A stretch of 64,000 nucleotides of DNA from Heterobasidion occidentale (taxonomy: Eukaryota > Basidiomycota > Agaricomycetes > Russulales > Bondarzewiaceae), in contig JBCAQO010000007.1 of NCBI GenBank assembly GCA_039111635.1, positions 2,790,001 to 2,854,000 on the forward strand, read 5' to 3'. The position numbers and the translations under genes are program-made. This document shows positions 1 to 10,368 of the stretch, one piece after another. The notes beneath the pieces were generated by a model. It saw nothing but the letters and a program-made list of their open reading frames with translations, was not told the DNA's origin and did no database searches. The number at the start of each line of letters is the position of its first letter. The stretch's first letter is position 1.

Positions 1-66
1 TAGTCAGTGACTGAGTGACTGATGCGCATATCATGTACCTACTCGTCGCCCTCGTCTCCCTCGTCT

Positions 67-1776
67 TTAATCTCGTCCCCATCCCTCTCCGCCTCCCCAT
101 TGTAATGGGACCCATTCTACCGACGCAAAGTGACGCTTCAAGACCTCGATGTAAGGTTCCTCAATTGAGCAGAATCGGAGCGACAAGGCCAGTGAGCGGC
201 GGCCTTCAAAAACTGCACATAGTGCGCCACATAATAACTCCTGTTCGCCACCAGCAAATACGGCATTTTTTATGCGCAGATGCTGAAGTCGAGGATAAAG
301 ATGCGTGGTATAGTCCTGCCGGGATAGCGATGCTAGCGCCTTCGCAAAGCTAATCGCTATTTTTTCACCTACTACCAACGTCGTTACGTTCTTCGACTGC
401 TGTATGAGGGGGTACCAGTCTGCTTCCGCAGGGTTGAAGTATCCAGCGAGAGAACAGGAACGCATTTCGTGAAGGGGAAGTATAGCACCCAATGCTCGGA
501 AAATAGACTGTCCAATGTTGAGGCCGAGTTCGTGCGACCCACCAGTCAGGTAAATCTCCAGACTGCCCGGTAACGAGGATACCGAATTGTGGTTGATCAG
601 CTCAGACGATGGGTCTACGGGCGAGATAGTAAGAGTAGCGCCGGGTTTTTGACGTTGGTACCCGTCTGTAAAGCAAACAGAAGCAACTCTGGTGTCTCCA
701 GCCAGGTTCCCGATGTATTGTTGTAGAAATTGGGTCGCAGCAGCTACAGCGGTGTTCTCGAAGGTTGCTTCTGGAGGGGGGATTCTTTCCCACACTTCTG
801 AACTGAGCTTCAGACGAGTGAAGGAAGGGAGGACAAAGTAGGACACCAATCTGCTGCAGTAATTGACATGGGCCTCGAGGGACAGAAGCTTCAGGCGAGG
901 TAAGGGAATGGTGGCGTGACTGGCAAGGTGGAATTTCATGTTGCTATCGAGAGCAACCCACGGCTGCGACGGCTGAGATATGTGCAATTCAAGTAGACAT
1001 GGCAACTCCCTGAGGGCATTGAGGAGTTTTGTCATGGGATCTTTCGGGAAACCATTTCCCTCATCATCAAAGACACCAACGTCGATCAACGTTAAATGTG
1101 TCAGCTCGCAATGGAACAGAGGGGAGGAAGAATCGATGTCGCATTGTCTCAAGGATAGCGAGCGTAAAGGCGGGCAAGTGTCCATGAAGATATTTGAGGG
1201 AAGCTGGTATCTGTTGTCCCTATAGGACACCAGTTGGAGCGATTGCAAAGCCGGAGCGGGCCTCAACATCAGAAGTGAGTCGCACCAATCCCGATTACGG
1301 TAGTTGATACCGAGCTTCAGCGTTTGGGTACGACGGATATGTGTCAACAATTGTCCCAGTATGGCGTTTGTTGTCGGAAAGGTCTCGTCGATGTCAAAAG
1401 TGAGGTCGACGTTCTTCGCTCGGCGGATTAGTTCCAACATACCGTTAAGGCGTCGGAGAGACGTGACCTCGGACCAGAGATGTGGGCAGGCAAGGGCGAC
1501 TTCTCTCCAACGTCGGCAAACATGTGTAGCTTTCAATCTGGACGAATCATGGCCATGCCGGCCATCTAAACGGAGCAATGACAGGATGTGTGTGAGAATC
1601 TCGGTTGGGAGCTGAGATATAAGAGCTACGGAGTTTCGTTGAGATTTGAGGATGGCTAGACGCGCTTTCAATGCGCGGATTTCAGAATCAATTGCTTCAC
1701 GCCGCGAATGAAGGGATTGACTGTCTATCATGGTTGTTGGGGCCGATGGTCTCAATGGGCTGTCGAATAAAAACAC
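67..1776 (-). CDS. F-box protein, LRR-like C-terminal region
   Basis: One uninterrupted frame of 569 residues. Around residues 20-50 there is a predicted coiled-coil stretch rich in E, R, K and L. An F-box-like segment follows at about residues 53-105 (LPTEILTHILSLLRLD ... HVCRRWREVALACPHLWSEV), the usual start of basidiomycete F-box-like proteins. The rest is leucine-rich with repeated 'LRSLSLRQC / LTHLTLIDVGV / LKLLSLEAHV' patterns, which suggests irregular leucine-rich repeats for substrate recognition. The likely role is a substrate adaptor of an SCF (Skp1-cullin-F-box) ubiquitin ligase; the substrate is unknown. A second ATG at 1731 (MIDSQS) fits homologous starts better and may be the true start. 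The gene is divergent from the secreted protein at 2175. Such genes are a large, fast-evolving family in Agaricomycetes. Confidence 0.85.
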   Translation of the reverse strand: MFLFDSPLRPSAPTTMIDSQSLHSRREAIDSEIRALKARLAILKSQRNSVALISQLPTEILTHILSLLRLDGRHGHDSSRLKATHVCRRWREVALACPHLWSEVTSLRRLNGMLELIRRAKNVDLTFDIDETFPTTNAILGQLLTHIRRTQTLKLGINYRNRDWCDSLLMLRPAPALQSLQLVSYRDNRYQLPSNIFMDTCPPLRSLSLRQCDIDSSSPLFHCELTHLTLIDVGVFDDEGNGFPKDPMTKLLNALRELPCLLELHISQPSQPWVALDSNMKFHLASHATIPLPRLKLLSLEAHVNYCSRLVSYFVLPSFTRLKLSSEVWERIPPPEATFENTAVAAATQFLQQYIGNLAGDTRVASVCFTDGYQRQKPGATLTISPVDPSSELINHNSVSSLPGSLEIYLTGGSHELGLNIGQSIFRALGAILPLHEMRSCSLAGYFNPAEADWYPLIQQSKNVTTLVVGEKIAISFAKALASLSRQDYTTHLYPRLQHLRIKNAVFAGGEQELLCGALCAVFEGRRSLALSLRFCSIEEPYIEVLKRHFASVEWVPLQWGGGEGWGRD

Positions 1777-2174
1777 CCTCAGTGCTCAGGCTGATAGAAA
1801 AAATGAATAGGAGCTAACCGCAGAGAGTGGCAGGTCAAAGCGAACGGCAATGCAACTGTATCCAGTTCGTACGAATAGAGTTCGCTGGCAAGAACAGTCT
1901 CACTGTTGACGCGTTGACGCGACAGAGACTCCCCAAACCTTAGGACCTCTGGCACTTGCGAAGGTCAAACTGCCCGTCAGTGACAGCACGTGATGGGTAC
2001 GCGGTTGCACACATGACCGACCGTCGAGTAGCGGCCCGCACTCGATGACCTTCCTGGCCCCGTGCGCCTTCCCCAGCACCCCTCGCGAACACATGCGTCA
2101 AATAAATAAATAGCACTCATGCACCGTCGCGATTTTTGCGTCTTTTTCAACACCCGCAAGCTTGAGCAGACCCA
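1777..2174. other. Divergent intergenic region
   Basis: About 400 bp between two divergently transcribed genes, so it should hold both promoters. I see short AT-rich stretches (for example the 'aaataaataaatag' run near 2100) about 75 bp before the secreted-protein start, but no motif I can name. Confidence 0.4.
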
Positions 2175-4334
2175 ATGCAGTCCATTGCTCACTCGCTCGT
2201 CGCCGTTTTGGTATGCACGGCGTCCGCGGCCAGCGCAGTCCGCGTCGTGGCCAACACCACGCTCGGCGCAGACCCACAGACCGTAAATCGTCTCAACGGC
2301 GAGTCCTTCCAGCAGGACGCGCTCGTCACTTTCAACGGTACGCGTCCAGCCCTCTTCTCGCATGCTCCTTCATCTCATCGTCACCGTCAGGCTACCAGTA
2401 TGCTGCATTTTGGACCGCAGACGCCGCCAACGCGTCCGTACGCCATCCATCCCTCTCGCGCCGGGCACTGTCTACCTCTGCCAATGCATCGGATCCCGGC
2501 TGGGAGACGTTCACCTTTACGGACTATAACCAGACAGAAGACGATGGCCACGACATGTGCGTCTCTTTCTTCTCCTTTCCTCTTTCCTACTATACTTTCC
2601 CCACGTATTATGCTCGCTCTCATGCGCAGATGAATAATGTCCTCACTCTAGAATTTCGCTCGGTGTCGCCCCGAGTGATGGCACTGTGCACCTCAGCTTC
2701 GATCACCACGACAACACGCTCAAATATCGTGCCTCCAAAGCTCGCACGGCCACAGACCCCGCCTCCACGCCTTGGTCCGCCAACCTCTTTGGTGCCACCC
2801 TCGTGCGTGTCCCCTCCCTTTCTTTCTGTCCTCTTCCCATCTTCCTTTTTAGTATTTCCGTCTTATTCATCTAACTTTGCTCTCGCCGCCTTTGCGATTG
2901 GTGTAATAGGACCACCTCCCTGGTACCGAGTCGCTCAACAAAACGGCCTATTTTGGTTCTGTCACCTACCCGCGCTTCCTGCGCTCCTCGTCTTCTGCTT
3001 CGGCGAACTTCCTCTTCGAGCTGCGCATCGGCCGCTCGGGACTCGGCGACGACTGGCTGTACGAGTACGAGGGAGATGGAAACTGGACGCTCGTAGGCAA
3101 GTACCTGGAGGTGCGTGGAGGCGTGAACATATTTTTCTGGGTTGAAATGCTAACGGGGATTTCTTTTTCTTGGTAATCTCATTTGGTTGACAGGGAGTGA
3201 ACAGTACGTGTGCCTTATTTGCGTTGGTGTCCGAGATGTACCGGGAAGCTCTGACGGCACCATGATAGACAATGCGTATATCAACGGTCTCGATTTTGAT
3301 CACAAGGGAAACTTGATCACGACCTGGTGCGTACGCAGTCGCAGCTGCCTTCCTATCCTGCTCGTTTTATCCTTGACGACGTACATCATTCTTATGCGCG
3401 CGATCGTGTATCGTGCAGGACATACCGCGACTACGTGAACGACACCGGTAAAAACGTCGCCGTCCAGGCAGGGCCAAATGGCCCCGAAAACGTACGCTCC
3501 TCCTTCCCCGCAATTCTTTTTATATCTCGCTGATAGCTCCCGTACGCCAGAACCACGACATGGACTTCGCGACGAGCCCCGATCTAGGGCGCACCTGGCT
3601 CAACACTTGGGGCCAGCCGATCGCGAACACGACCGCTGGGCGCCCCATCTTGCCTGGCTCGGCGGGCATCACGGTGTTCAGTATACCGAAGTACGGGTGC
3701 GTGCATGAGCCTTCGTGTTTGCGGGCTATTTCTATCTCTACCATAGGAATAGAGAGGCTAACGTGCGTGCTGGGTTATCATAGCGGGATCCTAAATCAGG
3801 AGGCACAGACGGTGGATGAGGAAGGACGCGTGCACGTGCTGAACCGCGAGAATACGACGGGGACCGAACAATGGTATGGACACTCCTTTCTGTTTCGCCC
3901 AACCGCACGCGTGCTGATTTCGCGCTTTTTTCTCCCAACGCTACAGGTACCACTACTGGCGCAGCACGACTTCCCACTGGACGCGCACGCCCCTCCCGCT
4001 CACCCTCTCCAGCGTCAACGTCTCCCAAGCGCTCCTCAACCCCAACATCACCCGTACCCCGACCGTGATCGGCAAGCGCGGCAAGCTCGCCGCGCTCTCG
4101 ACCTCCCTCTTCGCGCTCCTCCCCTCCAATGCTCCCAACTCGACCGCGCTCTCCGTCCTCCGTAGCACCGCCGCGGGGCACTTCCGCGACTGGCAGGTCG
4201 TGTGGGAGGCCGCGAGCGGATCGCGCGCGGAGGTGCTGTATGACCGGTACCGCCTCGCCGCGGACGAGGTGCTCAGTCTATTTTTGGTGGACGGGGCGGA
4301 GCTGCGGGTGGTCGATCTGGAGTTGGAGGTGTGA
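2175..4334 (+). CDS. Secreted BNR_4-type beta-propeller protein (possible glycan lyase)
   Basis: Multi-exon gene. The start MQSIAHSLVAVLVCTASAASA is a clear signal peptide, so the product should be secreted. Spliced frames give NGESFQQDALVTFNG + YQYAAFWTADA, then TVHLSFDHHDNTLKYRAS, YINGLDFDHKGNLITTW, NNHDMDFATSPDLGRTW and GILNQEAQTVDEEGRVHVLN, ending LRVVDLELEV. The spaced 'HxxxDFxxSxDxGxTW' segments are the hallmark of the BNR_4 (Asp-box-like) repeat family, a beta-propeller fold. Known family context: fungal members include an L-rhamnose-alpha-1,4-D-glucuronate lyase from Fusarium (CAZy PL42). Assigning that activity here is inference; the alternative is a propeller of unknown substrate. 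Introns are short (e.g. after VTFNG, 'gtacgcg...cag'). Several NxT/NxS sites suggest glycosylation. Confidence 0.75.
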
Positions 4335-4923
4335 GTGGAGCGGGGCGAGGAGGGTGCGCGTATTTTTATTTCTCGGCCTGAGTTCGTTCGGTGGAGTTGT
4401 CCAGAGTGTGCGTAGATGTAAGTACGGCACAGGACTTTTCCTTCTGTTTTTGCATTGAGACTTCAGTCCTTGGACATCGCGTTGGGATTTTTTTCTCTTT
4501 GTCTTTCGCCCCCGAGATTGCAACAAGACATCGGAGTCCGGATCTGATGATCTTAAAGGTACGGGATATATCGCGCGGAGATGAAATTGGACGGGGGTAA
4601 ATTGCCCCAACGTTGTTTGTTCTGACAACCTGCTGTACCGAAAACAAGCTCGGGGACCGAGTCACTTGTACTGCACAGGCGATATAATTCCGCGTACCGT
4701 GGCGTACCGTGGCGTACAATATCTCGATCCGAACTTTATACGGACTCTGATCTCGCGGTAAAGGGACACAAATCGAGAATACTGTATTTCTGGCTCATAC
4801 TTGTCCGAGCTACGGATGCTGAGCTTGAGGTTATATGAAGGGGTGAGTGGAGGTACGTTTGGACTAACGTGATACATTTAAGTGAACGGAACTGGATACC
4901 AAGTTTTAGCTGTGGTGTGGCGC
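4335..4923. other. Convergent intergenic region
   Basis: About 590 bp between the 3' ends of two convergent genes. It holds only short overlapping frames with no family resemblance. A small tandem duplication of the 10-mer 'cgtaccgtgg' is visible at about 4694-4713. Terminators or poly(A) sites for both genes are expected, but none is clear. Confidence 0.4.
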
Positions 4924-7180
4924 TCAGGCCGAGAACACGCCGCGCATATAACGCGTCAGGCCCTGCACGCTCCCTACGATGCCACCGACGACCCTATCCG
5001 GACGCACGATGACCATGGTTGGCGCTCCTTCTCTGGCTCCCATGCCTGCGATGGCGCTCGCGTATATTGCGCGCGCACTCTCTTCTCTGTCTTCCAACAC
5101 GTGCTGAATTCTCGGTCCAGACGGCGTCGACGCGACCACGGATCCCCGGGGGAGGATGATGACGGAGTGGACCAGATCCGCGGGATACCGCGCAATATCC
5201 AAACTCACCGCGGCCGCCGCGTCCATCGAGGGGGCGAAGACGAGCACAGTGTGGTGCGACGCTCCGAAGAGCTGGAACAGCTTGCGCGTCTCTCCCGACG
5301 CAACGTCTACGAGCCCGACTGAATCCAGCGCCCTATCACCCGCGCGCAGGTGGCCGTCCCCGTTTACGCCATACACGTCATCGCGCTTCTGCTCGTCCGT
5401 CAGGACCGGCTCCTGCTCATCCACGACGATGGAACTCCAGCGATAGTGCATGCCCAGTAAGTGCAGCATCTTCGGGCGGCGCCACGCGACATCGGTGGCC
5501 TTGGTCAGCGTGTTGTCCAACATATGGCTCGTCCGCTTGAGCATCTCAGAGATGACGGGTACCCGCTCTTCGCTGTAGGTCGATAAAAGGGACGGGGAGG
5601 CATGTCCATTTGAGACGAGAGCGATCTTCCAAGCAAGATTGATCTAGAAGAGGTTATTGAAGGGTTGTTTGTTAAGGGTGGAAAGAGGTGGAACTCACTG
5701 CATCTTGTACACCAGAATTGAGCCCCTGGAAAGAGACAATAATTCAGTACGAAAACATCGTGCAGGTTCGAAGATATCACCTGGCCACCCGTGAAACTAT
5801 GGATGTGTGCACTATCTGAGTGAATTGATGCACATAAGGCCGATGTCATTCGCATGAACAACATCACAAACCTCCAACCAAGAATGCTCTGCGAGACCCG
5901 AACGTGGCCACCATCCTAACATTAACACTACAAAGCATGAGACTTTTCGCAAAGGTGAGCACAGAGACAAGCACATACGTGTACGTGGTTGCCCACTCAA
6001 TCTTGCCCAGCTCTAGGTCCGTCTCACCAGTGGCCTCGCGTAAGAATTGTCTCACCGTGTCATGACTCGAGAGAACCTTGTCAAAGTTGATATCTGGTCC
6101 ATTGCCGATATACTGGAACACGTCGGCCGTGGAGGGTATAAGCATCAAGCTAGAGCAGCCCACACATTGGATTAAATCTGTAACTTTTGGCTACGTTTAC
6201 AAGGGACACCGACCTTCTCGTATTAGCATCGCCCCAGCAGTGTATGCCCTAGCGAGTAACTATGTTAAATAAGCTTCCCTCAAAGAGACCACATAGACAT
6301 ACCTCAGTGTCAAGACCCTTGAGGTGGATCTCTCCGAGCAAGAAACGACCCTCATTGCGGGTGACACCTGCGAACGGCAATCCCAGCTGCTTCCGCACCG
6401 TTCCTACGAACATAAATCGTTCAAGCCCACCCCGTGAGACTGAGACGAGCGCAAGAAAAAGTACCCTTTCCGCCATCAGCGCCCACAAGCCATGCGAACC
6501 TGGCCGTTTCTTCTGTTTCTTTCCCATCGGCCGTCTTGATGAGACGTGCGACGACATGATCAGGATGCTGCTCGAAAGAGCCCAACGTAGTACCAAATTC
6601 GACATAGCATGAATATTCCTCGAGAGGAGCGCGAAGCACGGCCTCAATCCGGTTCTTGGGCATGAGCACCGAGTTGGCCTATCAAGTTTGTATGAGCGGA
6701 AAATCTGTATTGAAACGGTCTGCCTCGAAACTTACCAGAGGGGTGTCCGGGGTAGGATCCTCGCGTTCGTAAAATTTCCAAGACTTGACCGGCTTCACTC
6801 CTTTTTCGTCATCGTATAGACGCATCGTGAGATCAGTCAGATACTTGGCCTCGCTCTCCATCTTTGAGAGGACGCCTAAATCAAGGAAGTTCTCCAGAGA
6901 ACGAGGCTGCAAGGGGCGCCAAAGCAAAACATTTAGAATGTCACAGTCACGAAGAGTGTAAGCGAAAGACCTGTATTCCCAAAGGTCGAGTTGCGACCTG
7001 TACGCTGGCCTCCTTTTCGATGATTCTGACCGAGATGCCATTCTTGAGCAAGGCCAACGCCAGAGTGAGGCCGGAAGGACCAGCGCCAGCCTGAGGAACA
7101 GATGATCAGTGATCATCCGGCATCAAGGCAGCAATGAAAAGTATTACAATGAGTACTTGGGTAGTGCGGGATGCGTTCAT
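4924..7180 (-). CDS. FAD-dependent monooxygenase, phenol 2-monooxygenase/TfdB-like
   Basis: At least seven exons. The first is MNASRTTQVLI, and an intron (gtaata...ctcag) joins it to AGAGPSGLTLALALLKNGISVRIIEKE, giving an N-terminal Rossmann GxGxxG motif for FAD. The family 'DG' motif is present as WLVGADGGKG. The second FAD motif appears only after splicing, as RAFLVGDSAHIHSFTGGQGLNSGVQDA, where a G|AT codon split creates the Asp. The C-terminal ~200 residues (from WRRPKMLHLLGMHYRWSSIVVDE to MRGVFSA) match the thioredoxin-like dimerisation domain of phenol-hydroxylase-type enzymes. It probably hydroxylates an aromatic substrate using NAD(P)H and O2. All three flavin motifs are intact, so it looks functional. 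Two GATA-type palindromes lie upstream (7399 and 7466). The substrate cannot be read from sequence. Confidence 0.88.
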
Positions 7181-7398
7181 GGTAATATCCTAGGAGTTTC
7201 TCTGTCGAGGGGTGTCAAAGGCAATTGATGCCTTTTGGATGAGCGAGAGGTATGCTTTATATACCACTCGAATAGTCCCTGTTACCAGACGGGCGGTAAG
7301 TATACGTGGAACGTCGTATTCTTGGTTCATGTCAGCTGTAGCATGCTTCTTCGTCTGCAGACTCGTCAACTGGTTCGCCGTTCGGAGAGCATCGGAGA

Positions 7399-7409
7399 TT
7401 ATCAGATAA
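7399..7409. promoter_or_regulatory. GATA-factor palindrome, copy 1
   Basis: TTATCAGATAA lies about 220 bp upstream of the FAD monooxygenase start. It contains ATCAGATAA, which fits ATCWGATAA, the known site of the fungal iron-responsive GATA repressors (SreA/Urbs1 type). Use in this organism is inference. Confidence 0.35.
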
Positions 7410-7465
7410 AACGCTCATATTAGACATCAATGACACAGGGGTGGTGATGCATAGCGCTGAGGGGA

Positions 7466-7476
7466 TTATCAGATAA
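7466..7476. promoter_or_regulatory. GATA-factor palindrome, copy 2
   Basis: A second exact TTATCAGATAA, 67 bp from the first (start to start). Two identical 11-mers this close in a promoter are unlikely by chance. See copy 1 for the proposed factor. Confidence 0.35.
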
Positions 7477-8421
7477 GATGTATGTACCACGAGGAGATTT
7501 CAGATGCTCACTCATCAGGCCCAGGATGACTCGCTATAGGGAAGGATCCGAAACGCAACTTCGGCTTGCTAGGCCTGCCGCAGGGACACGCAATCATACT
7601 GCGGACAGATGAAGTGTCAGATGTTGTGAGCCGACATGGGTTGCCTGGTGTCATTCACAGAAGAGAACCAAATCAGCATGTAATCAATTGTGGTTGTGTG
7701 AAGCTCTACTAGGTACCTCATCCAAACTCCAGTGACGATCCGGAGTTACACGGACAGATGAAGTGTCGGAGAGTCTGTCACGATCGAAACAGGCATCACG
7801 TAAAGGTGCTGAATGTCGACCTGCTGGCACTGTAAGTAGCTAGCACTGCGCACGGTGACGCCGAGCATTATAGACAGTCGAGCTGGCTCACCATGTTCAT
7901 CTCGACATGGCCAATAGGGGCGTAATACGCTGCACGCAGTGGCATCTCCAGTGCGTGCTCTGTAAACATGCGCACGAGTGTATTTGCCGAGCGTCGGCAG
8001 TATCTGGGTTCGAAAACCGATGCTCAGCGATTTGCAAATTGAAGTACGCATTCGCACTTTCGTCAATACCACCCGCTGCGGCGGAGTAGATCCACAGACC
8101 CAAGCTTCGGGTCATATGAAGACTAGCAGCCTACGATCTGACAGCGGAGAGCATAGAGCATGCAGATATCCCAGCGCCAACCATCTTGTTAAGCATGATC
8201 TTGTTCGGCCGGGGCCCATCCGACGATTTGCAAGTCGCTGCTATGTTCTGCCTTCGGCTGAAATAATGCGTACCATAAAATGACAATACGTTGAACAAGT
8301 CTGCAAAATGAAAGTAAGCCCATTCTATGACTGGGCGCAACAACATGTGTAGAACGGGATGCTAGAATATAAATCATGATGCATGATGTACAATGGCGTT
8401 TAACTGGCAGCGAAGCCGTCA

Positions 8422-10099
8422 CTAGGGCCGAGACGCGCGCTCTCGGCTGCTCTTCGTCTCTACGCGGACATACTCAGCCTCTTCTTTCGCCTCGTCTTGC
8501 TCTTTGCGCACAGACGTGTACGCTTGGCCGAGCATCTGGAGGGCGACGGCACGCAGGTGCGCTTTCTCGCGCGGAATGGACGGATCGCCGAGAACACGAT
8601 CGCACGTCTCGCGCAAGACTGACTCGACTTCGAGTTTCGTTCCCTGAAAACAAACATTAACATCAATATTCCCTCGCCAAGTAAGAAAAGTCCTTACTTT
8701 GAATAGCGCCTGAATGCCCTTCTCTGCAGCCTGGTCCTCCAGTCGTTTCTTCTCTTCCGGGCTCAGATTGCCAGCAGTCTCCGCGGCTTGAATTTGATCG
8801 AAAACGGCTTTGAGCTCAAGGGCCGCACGTAATGTCGATACGCTGTATGGGTTCTTAAAAAAACATTGAGAGATATGAAAAGAGACAAAAGACTCACGTC
8901 TCGCTGAAGACGTGGTATTTCCCTTGTACGTTGTGTAACCATCCGCCAACACCGAGGAAAGTTTGATTCGTTGCAAGGAAGTGCTTTGCTTTCGACACGT
9001 AGACGAAACCGATTGTATGCAATAGGTCTGCACCATAAGATTCGTTCTTCAGATCTCTGTTCTGACGTGAGTATATGATCCGCCCACGAGAAACCAAGAA
9101 CTTACTCCGCCTCAAGAGAACATATCGTCCTCCAACTCTCCCCGACATCCTTGTCGTTCGGGCCCGTCGCTGACTCTGTGAAAATGCCCAGCTTGCGCTC
9201 CAGATTCCGCACGAGCTCTTGTACCCGCTCTTCCCTTGCAGCCGCTTTCTGAATTGTCGGTTCGACCATCATTCGCGCAGATTGACCCGATAGCACTCAC
9301 CTCCGCTGAGACATGCTTCGCTTTCTCATCCTTCTTCGCCTTCTCCTCTGGACTCAAGATTTCCCGTCCCTTAGCATCACGCTGTACAGGAGCACCCTCG
9401 GGTCCTGCCTCATCTGCCTCCTGGAGGGCGGTCTTCATATCTTTCCCTAGACTGATATGGCCAATAATGGGCACAAATCGCTCCCCGCCAAAGATCACCC
9501 CAAAGACCTCTTCTGGGTCGACATAGCCCCCTTCAGGGGCGCTCTCTTTAGACCCAAACTCGTTGTATTTTCGACGCAGCTCAGGGTCTGACAGTGTCTG
9601 GTAGGCAATAGCGATCTCTTTAAACCGTTCTTCGGCGTGCGGGTCGTCGCGATTTTTGTCTGGGTGATGCTTGATCGCCAACCGTCCTGCATGCCACATT
9701 TATAAGTTCAAGACAAAAACGAATTTGTTGCTACTCACGATACGACTTCTTAATATCATCAGGTGTGGCATCAACCGCAACACCCAAGATGTCATAGTAG
9801 CCTGTTTCAAGAGGCCGCTCCTGCGTGCCAATCTTCCTGCCGTTCTTCCGCTGACCTTGCGATGATGATGACCCTGGGGTATCTGAGATCCTTCCAGTAG
9901 TTCCGCCTGGGACTTGTGTGGGATAGAATGTGTGCGTAAACTCTTCCTTGCAGTTACAACATCGCACGTTCAGAATGGTGGATGGGCGCGGGGTTGGACT
10001 GGGAACAGGAAATTCGAGTTGATACCGGCATTTCGAGCAGCTTGTTGAGACGCATGGTTGCCAAGGGCGCGACTGTATGGTAGGATATGACGAGGCCAT
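8422..10099 (-). CDS. DnaJ/Hsp40 co-chaperone, Caj1/Djp1-like, with Cys-rich N-terminus
   Basis: Multi-exon. The J-domain ([22 protein letters not shown] + [44 protein letters not shown]) carries the HPD motif needed to stimulate Hsp70. After it comes the DnaJ-X-type region ([26 protein letters not shown]...), typical of yeast Caj1/Djp1, which act in the cytosol and in peroxisomal or membrane-protein import. The C-terminus is alpha-helical and charged. Unusually, the first ~60 residues hold paired cysteines (CSTSCSKC ... RCCNCKEEF) like a small zinc ribbon, which the yeast proteins lack. The start at 10099 gives [15 protein letters not shown]. The neighbouring Ser-rich gene is divergent. Confidence 0.88.
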
Positions 10100-10368
10100 C
10101 GTCGAAAGCTAAAGCACAATACAGGAGGAACACTATCAGAGCCGCAGTCTGCCTGAAGAGCGGAGTGACCTCGGCAATCTCCGAAAGTATACCCTCGTGC
10201 CTCCATTTGTTCAACTTGACCGGCTTCGGGTTCAAGGACTCCCTTCTTCCGGCATCGTATTTCTCTCTCTCTACACACATGTCTATATCATTCGCTCGTT
10301 CAAACACCTCTATAAGTCACCTGGAACATGTTCATACGTCTACTCGAACTATCGTTCATCAAAACACA

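Larger units (their letters stand above)
7181..8421. other. Intergenic region, no gene seen
   Basis: About 1.24 kb with only short unconvincing frames. It holds the promoter of the FAD monooxygenase. Visible structure: two copies of TTATCAGATAA, and a direct repeat of 'cggacagatgaagtgtc' at about 7602 and 7750. Confidence 0.5.

Noticed and set aside
4690..4715. Short tandem 'cgtaccgtgg'
   Set aside because: Only two copies; no sign of a mobile end or regulatory role.
8005..8025. 'gggttcgaaaacc', like a tRNA B-box
   Set aside because: Spacing in the T-arm is wrong and no matching acceptor stem or A-box is nearby.
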